From: Strongylocentrotus droebachiensis
Lineage: Eukaryota > Echinodermata > Echinoidea > Camarodonta > Strongylocentrotidae
NCBI GenBank assembly: GCA_035222895.1
Contig: JAVYIG010000881.1
Coordinates: 186,001 to 250,000 of the forward strand
DNA: 64,000 bases
Direction: 5' to 3'
Below are positions 54,745 through 64,000 of this stretch, in pieces. The translations under genes and the position numbers were made by a program. Every line of letters starts with the position of its first letter. Position 1 is the first letter of the stretch. Under the pieces are notes generated by a model. The model was not told the origin of the DNA. It did no database searches and saw only the letters and a list, made by a program, of their open reading frames with translations.

Positions 54745-55555
54745 ACGTGTTGCTACGGTTCAAACGAAAGAGCTTTTCTCGGACTATCCAGAGCAATTCG
54801 TAAGAAGTTTGTAGCTTCTGTGATATTGGAGATAGGTAGGGCGAAAGAAAGGCTACTAAAACGGACCGAAACAGACAAAATGGCACCTGGACGGTCATGC
54901 ATGAAGAATTCCGGAGAACAAAGAATACGATGACCTTGAAGGGGTGCTAGAGACTATGCCTACGGAATTTGAAGGGAATTAAAATAGAGGAAGGGACCTA
55001 GAAAGGGCTAGCAAGCACTGCGTGCAAAACCAATGCGATTTGGTGCATGATGAACATGTGGTGACGCTTGCTATGGCATACTAACACAGTCATGCAGAGC
55101 ATAACATGGCGTCCTAATTGGCCCCCTTGACTATTGCCAAAAATCCGGCTTCGAGGTGCACTGCGTATTGCAACTCGGAAAATCACTGCAAAATTTCAAG
55201 GAAAAAAAGGACGGGAAGGGTCGAATAAAGCCGATGCCTGTTTGACTTTGGCGGAAACTCAGCAGAATATGTATAGTGACTTTTGTTCAAACGCTATTTA
55301 CTCAAATATGTATTTGATAACATATAACGTATTTGATTTGGTATCATTTGAAATAAATACTTTATTGCAGTCAGTTTGACACCATTGGCATCTGCGTGCA
55401 ATGTATTGCACACATTTAACGGGCTGTTACGTAAATGCATAACATTTGTTTTCATTTTGGGCAACACTTTTGCACTGACGTCATCAGATTTTACCAAACT
55501 TGGTAGAAATTTGTTACATGCCTGGATACACCTGTATGACAAGATTCATTGACGT
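54745..55555 (-). repeat. Dispersed repeat 'R', copy 2, first piece
   Basis: Reversed copy of 51778-52495 and of the end of 42590-43013. It runs to GACGT at 55551-55555, where the second 2.2-kb transposon is inserted. AAAATCTGATGACGTCAGTGCAAAA (reversed, about 55475-55500) corresponds to 42957-42980. Confidence 0.85.
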
Positions 55556-57796
55556 CCCAATAAACAAAATCACGTGAAAATCACGTCAATATCAAGGTAT
55601 CGACTTGAGGAGAGTTACGTTCTTCAAACACCGGACATTTACGTAAATGTGTTAATACGTTTATTGCACTAGGTCACTTAAAACACACGTACACTAAATC
55701 ACGCAATTGTCACTGCAATATCACCATTATAATAACGTGATTATCCCTACCTTGGAGACCATGATTTGGAAACCTAATGCTCCCGTGTTTTTTTGGTTAT
55801 GAAATTACATCTTCATAAACGAAATTATCGCGTCACAGAAACACGTGAAGCGTTAGTGATAGTTTTAGTCAAAATATCTGCGTGAAATTCACGTGAATAT
55901 TACGTCGAAGAGGAAATATATTACTGTAACCCGCGTTCGACCCAATAATTACGCAAATGTTACACAATAAATAAACCAAAATAATGACGTTCTCGTCCCG
56001 TTTCTGAACATCGTGTTTTGGATCTTCCATAATTACGTCCAGGCGCGCCTGAAGCAGTTTGGGATTAGAGGGGGTGAGGGGGGGGGGGGGTGGGGGTTGT
56101 TGCAAACATCCCAGAGGAGAAAGCTAGTTGCAACTGGTCCAGTTGATGAACCAGTTAATGCCAACTGGTAACCCCGAAAATTGAAATGGGCTAAATGATC
56201 CAGTTGATCCAGACCAGTTAGAATTCAACTGGTCTAGCTGAGCCATTAGAACCATTTGGTAAAACTTCCAACCAGATGGACGGCAACAACACTTCAATAC
56301 TGGTACGTCTGTATTTCCAATGTAAAGGCATTGGTAATAAGCAGACTTACATAATTTAATTAATCGAATTTTTTTCATATACTTGTATTTTATTGAAATT
56401 ATTTTAGTTCTAGTTAATGTTTTCCTTATTCATGTTTAATTAAATGTAATTTATACGAAGTACCGACATGTCCTAATAACTGGTAATTTATATTTGTAGT
56501 ATTTTCGAAATGAATTGCATATAACTAAATCATCAGTAATTAAGAAATATGCTGTAAATTCAGATAAATTGTTTAAAAAACATAGATCTGCACGCACCCC
56601 ATATTCAATATGCTAATTAATTGGTGTCAGCTGGTTCAACTGGAAACATGCCAACAGTCAGCCAGCAGTCATCAACTGGTGCAATATGCACACAGACCAG
56701 TTATCAACTGGTGCAATGAAAAGATGCCAACAGTCAGTTATCAACTGGTGAAAATAGAAATATGCCAACAGACACGGGATTATCACCACGGAACTTAAAT
56801 GGTAACTGTGAAACCATCAAGACACCCAAGAATAACTAATTTTTCACACCTGGAAATCACGGAATACCCAGCTTAGATTAATAATCCGTTTGAGTCACGA
56901 GATCATCACCGCGGAACTGCTGGCAACTTTGATTATCATTTACATAGGTGTTTTAAGACACCTAATAATTACTAATTTTTCACACCTAAATATCACGAAT
57001 TCACAGCTTAGATTAGCAATCAGTTTTAGCAACGTGAACATCACCAATAAAGTTATGGTTACTTTGAAACCATTTAAAAAGGTGTTTTAAGACACCTAAT
57101 AATTACTAATTTTTCACACCTAAAAGTCACTAATGCCCAGCTTAGATTAATAATCCGATTGAGTCACGAGATCATCACCGCGGAACTGCTGGCAACTTTG
57201 ACTACCATTTAAATAGGTGTTTTAAGACACCTAATAATTACTAATTTTTCACACCTAAATATCACGGATTCACAGCTTAGATTAGTAATCAGTTTTAGCT
57301 ACGTGATCATAACCAAGAAAGTTATGGTAACTTTGAAACCATTTAAAGAGGTGTGTAAGACACCTCAGAATTACTAATTTAATATAACCATAGATTCACG
57401 GACAGAACAATAAGACGATTAACCGGTGTAAGTAACGTGATTATTACCATCAACCTTGGATAACCTGTGAAACCAATCGATTAAGGTGCTTACAAGACCA
57501 AATAATTACTTATTTATCACCACCATCGGTTAACGGACAAAAAACTCGTTGCTTGGTCAAGTGGTTATTTGGTCATAAACACGTGATTTACAGAGGTAAG
57601 TGGAATCACGTTACTCCAGTCGCGTGATAAATTGGTGGTTTTTAGGTTAGATGAAAACGTGAACAGGAGTACCTTTTTTGTTTAAATGAAAGCACGTGTC
57701 GATAACGTTTAAATTTAGTTCAAAAGGCACCATACTTTAAAATCACTTAAAATACACTCCCAAAAGAGGTTACTTTTTAGTGTTTTGTTTATTGGG
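55556..57796 (-). mobile_element. 2.24-kb non-autonomous DNA transposon, copy 2
   Basis: Inverted copy of 95-2353: CCCAATAAACAAAATCACGTG at the left and CACTAAAAAG...reversed, ending TTTTGTTTATTGGG at 57796. GT flanks both sides (55554-55555, 57797-57798). On the minus strand the host repeat reads TTATACCTAC | insert | ACGTCAATG, and the related uninterrupted repeat at 42885 reads TTATACCTACGTCA. The 2-bp duplication (AC on that strand) is therefore directly visible. The internal order of tandem monomers, CCAGTT clusters and CACGTG-rich end matches copy 1. No transposase. Confidence 0.9.
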
Positions 57797-58435
57797 GTAG
57801 GTATAATGATCGTCAGTTTAGAGCAAGTTGAAGTTATTTCGCAATTTCCTTGGAAATGGCGAATTTTTAAGGGGAATTTCCTCAAATTTGGTCAGTGTGA
57901 AGGTATATAATTTAGTACTTGGCTGAAAAGGGCATATCTTCAAATATCTAAATTCAAAAGAAGCTACGAGTTTGGCCAGAAATGATGGAGATAAGGCCAC
58001 AGAAATAAAGCCAATTCCCAAAAATTTAGAGGGCGCTATCTTTGTGCATATTCATTGGAACGTTAAATTCAGCATGGCTTTGTGCAACTATGAGATACTG
58101 CAATAAATTGAGACAAAACGAAAATGGTATAAGAAAGTTAATGGAGTCGGTTTCGGATTTGAATTTACAATGAGAAGATGGCATTTTGAAGGTCAGGTTA
58201 TACGTCGCAGATGAAAGAACATATTTTGGAATATGTGCTAGAATGTGTTAGAAATCTGTAGGATCTAGGATTGTGGGGATAGGGAGGATAACAGAAAGAC
58301 CTTAAAACGGACCAGAAACGGACAAAATTGCGCCTGGAGGGTTATGCATGAGTGATTTAGAAAATCGAAGAATGTTGTGACCTTCATGAGATGCTAGAGA
58401 CTATGCCTTTGACATTTGAAAGGAAACGGATATGA
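57797..58435 (-). repeat. Dispersed repeat 'R', copy 2, second piece
   Basis: 57799-58090 is the reverse of 42590-42890 (GCCACAGAAATAAAGCCAATTCCC, GAGGGCGCTAT). From 58280 to 58430 the sequence (AAAACGGACCAGAAACGGACAAAATTGCGCCTGG, ATGCTAGAGACTATGCC) is a direct copy of 54855-54985, so R carries related segments at both its ends. Confidence 0.75.
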
Positions 58436-58895
58436 TGAAATTTAGTAAACAAACGAAAATTGCTCTGTACGCTGATGACACGGCACTGTTTTGTAAAGGC
58501 AACAATTTAAAAAGCAGTCATAAGAAACTACAGAAACATTATGATTTACTGCGTAAATGGTTTGAAATAAATAATATGGAAATAAATGCACAGAAAACTA
58601 AAAAGATGGTCTTTGGAACGAAACATAAAACTAAGAACCAAATTTTGAAAATCTGTCATGGACGAGACTATCTTGAGAATGTTACCGAGATAAAATCGTC
58701 CCTTTTTTCACGAAGTGACGCTAGTGAATGAAAATCGCATACAATTTGCGTGCGGATTTTCCTTACTACCGTCACTTCGTGAAAATAGGAACGAAATATT
58801 TAGGCGTAACCCTTGACTAAAGTCTAAGTTGGACACCACACATATTGAATGTGACTAATAAGATTAATCGAGCTATTGCATGCTCTAGAAGGATG
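58432..58895 (+). pseudogene. Older non-LTR reverse transcriptase fragment (5' piece)
   Basis: The frame reads KIALYADDTALFCKGNNLKS (YADD active site), LLRKWFEINNMEINAQKTKK and ENVTEIK. After a 99-bp hairpin insertion (58696-58794) it continues KYLGVTLD-stop-SLSWTPHI and NKINRAIACSRR. This is the palm and thumb of a CR1/jockey-like reverse transcriptase. The protein is then cut by a younger L2-like element (from about 58897) and appears to resume at 60297 as SSLQWQSVENRINYH. About 80 residues are missing between the pieces. Confidence 0.7.
58696..58794. mobile_element. 99-bp palindromic MITE in the reverse transcriptase frame
   Basis: The ends TCGTCCCTTTTTTCACGAAG and, reversed, TCGTTCCTATTTTCACGAAG give ~29-bp inverted repeats, with a loop containing GCATACAATTTGCGTGCGG. 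AA flanks both sides. Removing the element and one AA restores GAGATAAAATATTTAGGC, which reads E-I-K-Y-L-G, the expected reverse transcriptase sequence. Confidence 0.85.
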
Positions 58896-58896
58896 A

Positions 58897-60027
58897 AGAG
58901 TAACTGTTCAAAGAACATGCTCAAAAATCCTTAATGCAGACTATCTACCCCAAAAGACACCCTATCTGCTGGATAGACTTGCTAGTCGCTACGGTCTCAC
59001 TGACAAAGTTCTCCTGTTGTTAACATCATACATCTCAGGAAGATCTCATGTAGTGAAAATAAACGATGCCACCTCTGATGTATACGATGACATGCATGGA
59101 ATACCTCAAGGATCAGTAATAGGCCCTCTCATCTATACCTTATATAGCGCCCCTATGTATGATGTCATTGCAGCTCATGGTCTTCAGGCCATAATGTACG
59201 CCGATGACACTCAGCTGTACATCATGTTTGAATCACATCTTCGAGATCAATCAAGTCTTAAGCTTAATGCTTGCATTTCGGACGTAAGACTCTGGGAAAC
59301 AAAGAACATGCTCAAAATCAACGATTCGAAGACGGAAGTGATGCACTTCTCCTCGAAGTTCCGATCCTTCCAGCCTACAGCAGTGACAGTTGGTGAAGCA
59401 GTGATTGCCCCGGTAGAGAATGCGAGGAATTTAGGTGTAATTGTGGACAAGAACCTAACGATGGATGATCAACTAAAGAACGTCTGCAGATCTGCCACAG
59501 CTGCATTACGAACTATAGGGAAAATCAGAAGATACCTGACCAAATCGGCGACAGAAACGCTGATACAGTCCTTCGTCATGAGCAGACTGGATTTCTGTAA
59601 CAGTCTACTGTATGGTCTCCCTAAGAATAAGATTCGCAAACTCCAAACCCTACTAAATGCTGCAGCTAGAATCATCTCAAGAGCCCCACGCAGACACGAT
59701 ACTTCACACCTTCTTCATGATCTTCACTGGCTCCCAATCGAAAAGAGAATAATCTTCAAAATTCTGCTCATCACTTTCAAAGCCCAGAACGACATGAGTC
59801 CTGCCTACATCTCAGATATGATTTCACCTTATGTTCCTGCACGCACACTCAGATCTTCAGCCCAGCACCTCCTGCAAGTTCCTCGTCACTTAACTCATTT
59901 CTACGGCAACAGGGTTTGTGAAGCGGCTGCCCCAACTCTCTGGAATTCGCTCCCTCTGCATTTCCGTCAAGCTCCCACACGACAGACTTTCAAAACCCTT
60001 CTTAAAACTTACCTATTTCGTTTGTAA
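58897..60027 (+). CDS. L2-like reverse transcriptase, C-terminal part, open frame
   Basis: Open without a stop for 377 codons up to TAA after 60027; the first half of the protein is absent (5'-truncated copy). The sequence starts YLLDRLASRYGLTDKVL and carries HGIPQGSVIGPLIYTLYSAP, AIMYADDTQLYIMF (YADD site), NLGVIVDKNLTMDDQLKNVC, LDFCNSLLYGLPKNKIRKLQ and TLLNAAARIISRAPRRHDTS. The C-terminus includes AAPTLWNSLPLHFRQAPT and TFKTLLKTYLFRL. These match L2/CR1-group elements in order and spacing. The 3' end has an AGCGC...GCGCT hairpin (60228-60260) and an ATT tail. The unbroken frame suggests it is the youngest reverse transcriptase copy in the window. Without ORF1 and the endonuclease it cannot be active. 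Confidence 0.85.
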   Translation, partial: RVTVQRTCSKILNADYLPQKTPYLLDRLASRYGLTDKVLLLLTSYISGRSHVVKINDATSDVYDDMHGIPQGSVIGPLIYTLYSAPMYDVIAAHGLQAIMYADDTQLYIMFESHLRDQSSLKLNACISDVRLWETKNMLKINDSKTEVMHFSSKFRSFQPTAVTVGEAVIAPVENARNLGVIVDKNLTMDDQLKNVCRSATAALRTIGKIRRYLTKSATETLIQSFVMSRLDFCNSLLYGLPKNKIRKLQTLLNAAARIISRAPRRHDTSHLLHDLHWLPIEKRIIFKILLITFKAQNDMSPAYISDMISPYVPARTLRSSAQHLLQVPRHLTHFYGNRVCEAAAPTLWNSLPLHFRQAPTRQTFKTLLKTYLFRL

Positions 60028-60296
60028 TTTTTGCATTACTTTTCTTTCATGTATTATAATTGAATATACTACTCTAATTGATTTGTCATAAGTATTTGCT
60101 ATTTGTATTAACTTTGCTCGCAATTAATTCTCTTAGCTACATGTCTTTAGTTTAAGGTCTTTATATTTCGTTCTTAATTTGTAACTATTTAAATATACTT
60201 GTACTTGATTGTTTTTTACTTTGTAAAGCGCATAGAGAAACTTCGGTTTATTATGCGCTCAATAAATCTATCTTTATTATTATTATTATTATTAAG
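60028..60296 (+). repeat. 3' end of the L2-like element with (ATT)n tail
   Basis: A T-rich 3' UTR is followed by AAAGCGCATAGAGAAACTTCGG and TTTATTATGCGCTCAATAAAT, a stem-loop, and then TTATTATTATTATTATTATT (60274-60293). Such a stem-loop and 3-bp tail are typical recognition ends of L2/CR1-group elements. Confidence 0.75.
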
Positions 60297-60990
60297 CAGT
60301 CTTCAATGGCAAAGTGTTGAAAATAGAATCAACTACCACTACTGCATTTTCGTCTACAAAATACTCAAAAATATAGCCCCTTATTATTTAGAACCTTTTG
60401 CTTGTAAACGTTCAGTTTACTATGTTACTCGTCATTCTACCTTAAATCCCTTATTCATCCCGAAACCAAAGACTGAATTTAAAAAACGTTGTTTTTCTTT
60501 CATCGCTCCAAGCATCTATAACAATCTACCGACTCATATTCGCACGGCAACTTCACTCCAAATGTTCAAAAACCAAATTAAATCACTCCCTCCTTCACTT
60601 TAATTCATGCACTGGTACCTAATGTTATATCATGACTTATTACAGTTAGTTTTGTTTGTTTGTAGTTGCGTAGTCTGTAGTAGTTTAATTTCTAACCTTT
60701 TACCCGTTTGATTTTATGTCTGTTCTTTATGGCATGTGTATTTGTATTTTGTATCATGTTTAATATTTCAGGCCTTATGTTCATTTTGATCTAGTTTTAA
60801 TTTGTTTTAGTTTTTAGTTTGTTCTTCTTCTTCTCAATCTCTTATGGTATGTTGTTTATATAATGTCTTTGTTTTCTACAATGTATTATATTTGTTTTTA
60901 AATCTTTGTATGTACAGGGCTCTTTTGTAAAGCAGGCCTTTGGCACTGTTAAGACTACCCTGTTTTTAAATAAAACTGAATGGAAATAAA
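60297..60990 (+). pseudogene. Older reverse transcriptase C-terminus and 3' UTR
   Basis: SSLQWQSVENRINYHYCIFV, YKILKNIAPYYLEPFA and IYNNLPTHIRTATSLQMFKN are the usual closing segment of CR1/jockey-like reverse transcriptases, ending with TAA after 60603. The 3' UTR (TACAGGGCTCTTTTGTAAAGCAGGCCTTTGGCACTG, 60915-60955) ends AATAAAACTGAATGGAAATAAAATAAG. It is probably the other half of the element at 58432-58895. Confidence 0.7.
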
Positions 60991-60999
60991 ATAAGTCAT

Positions 61000-61545
61000 G
61001 ATCATGAGTTTAAAGTACTAAACAAAACACAAAATGGCGCCTGGACGACGTGATGAAGACTTGATGACCTTGAAAATGTTCATGTCACGTCTCAGGACAA
61101 TGACCTATGACTGTGCAAAAATCGATAGAAATTGACTAAACTGAACTTGAGTTATCCTCGGAACAAAAAGGGGGGGGAGAAATAAATATAAATAAAGAAC
61201 AAATAAATAAATAGAAATTTAAATCGTCATGAGGACAAATTAGGTGGTCTGTCTTCAATTCTTATGATCATGCTCATCTCCAATTCAATTACCCAATTAA
61301 AATGATGTATTAAGACATGAATCAATGAATGAAGTACTGATGAACTGATAGATTGAACTGATGTAAAATGAATTGAATTTATAAGGTAAACGGATGAACT
61401 GATGAACTGAACTAAACTGATGAGCTGAACTGATGAACGAAATATTGAGAAATTGTCAGGATGATGCATAATGATCATGATCAAATTTAAAGCAAACAAA
61501 TATCAAAATAAGTAGGCCTAATGAATATGAAACAAAGTATTGAGA
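61000..61545. other. No gene; short GAACTGATGAACTGA repeats
   Basis: AAAATGGCGCCTGGACGACGTGATGAAG at 61032 resembles the end segment of repeat R. From 61320 to 61440 the sequence is a degenerate repeat of GATGAACTGA. Confidence 0.5.
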
Positions 61546-61549
61546 AATG

Positions 61550-61775
61550 AACTACTTGATCATGATCATGATTGTCATGATGACGATAATGATAATCATG
61601 ATGATGATGATGATGATCATGATGATAATGGTCATGATAATGATGATGATAATGGTGATGATGATGACGATGAAAATGATGATAATCATGATGATAATCA
61701 TGATCATGATGATGTTGATGAGGATGATTATCATCATTATGATAATGATGATGATCATGATAATAAGCGTGATCC
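61550..61775 (+). repeat. Long (GAT)n/(CATGAT)n microsatellite
   Basis: Over 200 bp of GATGAT, CATGAT and AATGAT units with many self-complementary ATGATCATGAT stretches. It is open in several frames on both strands, giving Asp-, His- or Ile/Met-rich peptides that are not genes. Confidence 0.95.
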
Positions 61776-61799
61776 TGACATCCTAATGAAAAATATGTG

Positions 61800-62640
61800 A
61801 AATGATTTAGATAGCATATAGTCTCAGCTATAACATACTCGAAAATCAACAAAATCCAAGCGAAAATAACGGCGATATTGCTCGCAAAAGACAGGAATGT
61901 AGAATCCAGTTTTGACAAAAAGTCATCTCCCATAGGGATTACACGCAAAAAGTAATGGATCGAGTGATAATAGGGTAATAATAAAAATAATAGGGTTGTT
62001 TATTACATTATTTGCGATTCTACGTGATTTAATAATCAAAGGAGATGGTACAATGAAAGGTCAAAAAGAAAAAAAAGTGAAGACAAAAAATATTGGAGAC
62101 GCCCGGACTCGGACCAGGGTACTCGAGGTCGGAAGTAAAGTGCGTAACCGATATACCAAAACATTTCCCAAAGCGATTACACGTAAACGGAAAATGGAAT
62201 TATCAAATCCCACTTTGCAAGTGAAATATGAGCATGATCCCGGCATCTGATTGAAAAATAAAGGGCACAATTGTGATAGCTTATTGTCTCAGCTAAAACA
62301 TACTCAATGCTCAGCATAAACGAAGATAAAACGACGGAGATATTGCTCGCAAAAGACGGGAATGAAGAATCCAGTTTTAAGAAAAAATCATGTCTCGTAG
62401 AGAATACACGCAAAATGTGAAAAATTGACATGCCTCCTTTAATCGCAGACATACGCCATGATGCCTCTGGCAAAATGAAATATCGTGGTTACTGCATTTG
62501 TAGAGAATTGTCTCAGCTAGAACATATCAACATTTGGAAGAAAATCGATCAACATTCACAGAGATACAATCAATTTTCCAAAATATATGCTGACGTCATA
62601 ATATGCATATCGAAATTTTGAGTTCGGAGGCTTTTATGAT
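61800..62640. repeat. Duplicated block flanking the microsatellite
   Basis: 61780-61960 and 62230-62410 are similar: GTGATCCTGACATC/ATGATCCCGGCATC, GAAAAATATGTGAAATGAT / TGAAAAATAAAGGGC, GATAGCNTATNGTCTCAGCTA, GATATTGCTCGCAAAAGAC and GAATGNAGAATCCAGTTTT. A third, partial copy starts at 62505 (TTGTCTCAGCTAGAACATA). No coding sense. Confidence 0.65.
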
Positions 62641-62644
62641 GACG

Positions 62645-64000
62645 TCATTTCATTTCATTTCATTTCATTTTTGTCATTCTCCATAAAAACATCAAAACAT
62701 ACAAACATGGTATACAGACAAAGAATCGATTACAAGAAAAATACAAAGGGAAGGAGCAAACAAAATTTTATGTGAATGTGGGGTAAACAAAAAGGGCAAT
62801 TAGCCTTATCAACGTCAACCCCTTAAAAAGTATACATTGTATTGTTGAGAAAAGAACAAAGGAAGAGGAAAGCCGAGAGAATCTAAACACCAATACAAAA
62901 GCAGAAAACAAAAAAGGAAGAGGGGAAGGGGAGGGGGAATACATTAAAAAGTGCATTAACTGAAACGTAATGTCATTTATTTTTAGATTGAATACAATAA
63001 TAAAAGATAGGATTTATACATTCGTTTAAAAATATTCAGTGAAGTAGAGTTTTTTATATGAAATGGGATATTTTTCCACAAAACTGGCCCTTTGAAAAAA
63101 AACTGTATTTTTTAAAACATTTGTACGGATTTCAGGGAAATGAAAATTACCAGCATTACGGGTTTCATAAGAATGTATTTCATAATTGAAAGTAAATTTA
63201 CATGACATGGACCTTGGCAATAATCCCTTAGAACACATAAACATAACTATAGCAATATTAACATTATTTATATCATAAACATTTAGAAGCTTTAATTGTT
63301 GGAAAAGTGGCAAAGTGTGGGCATTGAACGGGGCATCGTAAAGTAATCGAACAGCCTTCTTTTGTAATTTAAATAATTTCGTCATAAAATAATCAGAACC
63401 ATTTGACAATGTAATATTACCATAATTAATGTGTGGAATTATCAAAGCATATTATAACATAATCAAAATATATCGTGGGAAGTGTCTTAATCGATAAATA
63501 ATACCAACTCCCTTAGCAACTCTATTACGTATGACACCAATGTGCTCATGCCATGTCAATCTATCATCGAGGTAAACACCGAGAAATTTAGTGAAAGAAA
63601 CGCGATTTATAGCTTGTCCATTAAAATGAATAATCAAATTATCATCTTCAACTTTTCTTTTTGTAAATAACATAAATTGAGTTTTATCAATATTTATAAC
63701 TAATTTATTATTTAACAACCAATCATTCAATTTATGTAAATCGACAGTAAATATATCTAATAACATGTTCAGATTACTTCCAGACATGAACACACTGGTG
63801 TCATCTGCAAAAAAAAAATTGTAAGAGTTTAGAAGAAGTAATGATATCGTTTATATAAACCAAGAAAAGTAAAGGACCCAAAATGGACCCTTGGGGCACT
63901 CCGCATCTAATTTGCTTATTTGAAGATTTATGATTATTGATAACTACAAACTGAGACTGGTCTAACAAATAACTCTTAAATAATAATAATACATTTCCAC
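62645..64000 (-). pseudogene. Non-LTR reverse transcriptase, runs off the right end
   Basis: Minus strand. From the window edge the frame gives CGVPQGSILGPLLFLVYIND and FFFADDTSVFMSGSNLN (the ADD site, about 63790-63830), then LNDWLLNNKLVINIDKTQFM and TKFLGVYLDDRLTWHEHIGV. After a shift near 63450 it continues IIPHINYGNITLSNGSDYFM, KLQKKAVRLLYDAPFNAHTL and HSYETRNAGNFHFPEI to a stop near 63026. The 3' UTR follows, and the element ends at an (AAATG)n tail (minus strand; ATTTC repeats at 62648-62672). This is a CR1/jockey-group element; its 5' part lies outside the window. One frameshift is visible. Confidence 0.8.

Noticed and set aside
95..57796. A single giant 57.7-kb transposon with 2.2-kb terminal inverted repeats
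   Set aside because: Each 2.2-kb arm has its own inverted ends and its own 2-bp target duplication, with a related repeat showing the empty site for one of them. They are two separate insertions, and no Polinton- or other giant-element gene was found between them.
61540..61948. Open frames rich in Asp, His or Ile/Met
   Set aside because: They are translations of a GAT/CATGAT microsatellite in several frames and on both strands.

Overview
This window looks like repeat-rich nuclear DNA from an animal, most likely a marine invertebrate. It has no operons, no dense coding and no rRNA or intact tRNA genes. Almost all recognisable coding sequence is relics of transposable elements: CR1-like elements with an esterase domain, L2-like elements, a PIF/Harbinger transposon, LTR-element gag and integrase pieces, and an uncharacterised multicopy protein family that I know from marine invertebrates. 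AT-rich spacers, poly-G/C runs, simple repeats and introns fill the rest. An echinoderm or similar deuterostome is a guess; the sequence does not prove it.

Layout. 1-3165: C-terminal half of the multicopy family on the minus strand, split by a 2.26-kb non-autonomous DNA transposon (95-2353). 3335-4790: a ~360-bp tandem array. 5600-7900: a broken multi-exon minus-strand gene resembling the C-terminal region of SAMD3-like proteins. 9333-12692: a 3.36-kb fold-back element. 14568-15068 and 18690-19266: gag zinc-knuckle and integrase-tail relics, with a PIF/Harbinger element between them (15900-18033, exact TAA target duplication). 21464-28720: duplicated blocks, each carrying a phase 1-1 cassette exon, peppered with small DNA transposons. 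29780-39835: N-terminal half of the same multicopy family on the plus strand, split by a 7.8-kb nest of two non-LTR retrotransposons. 42590-58435: pieces of one dispersed repeat ('R') carrying an 8.76-kb insertion, a ~0.98-kb tandem duplication with a second cassette exon, and a second copy of the 2.2-kb transposon. 58432-64000: several CR1/L2-like reverse transcriptase fragments.

The most informative feature is that the window holds its own unoccupied sites. Duplicated sequence lets several insertions be bounded to the base: the 2.2-kb element (2-bp duplication), the 8.76-kb TA insertion, a TTAA element, a SINE-like insert and a GC-rich element. The 2.2-kb element has no transposase and is built from alternating ~135-bp monomers plus two clusters of CCAGTT-type sites. 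It and the duplicated symmetric exons are the best candidates for something undescribed. No intact host gene could be assembled; the cassette exons at 22555, 23735, 28060, 53048 and 54030 may belong to a host gene with very large introns.
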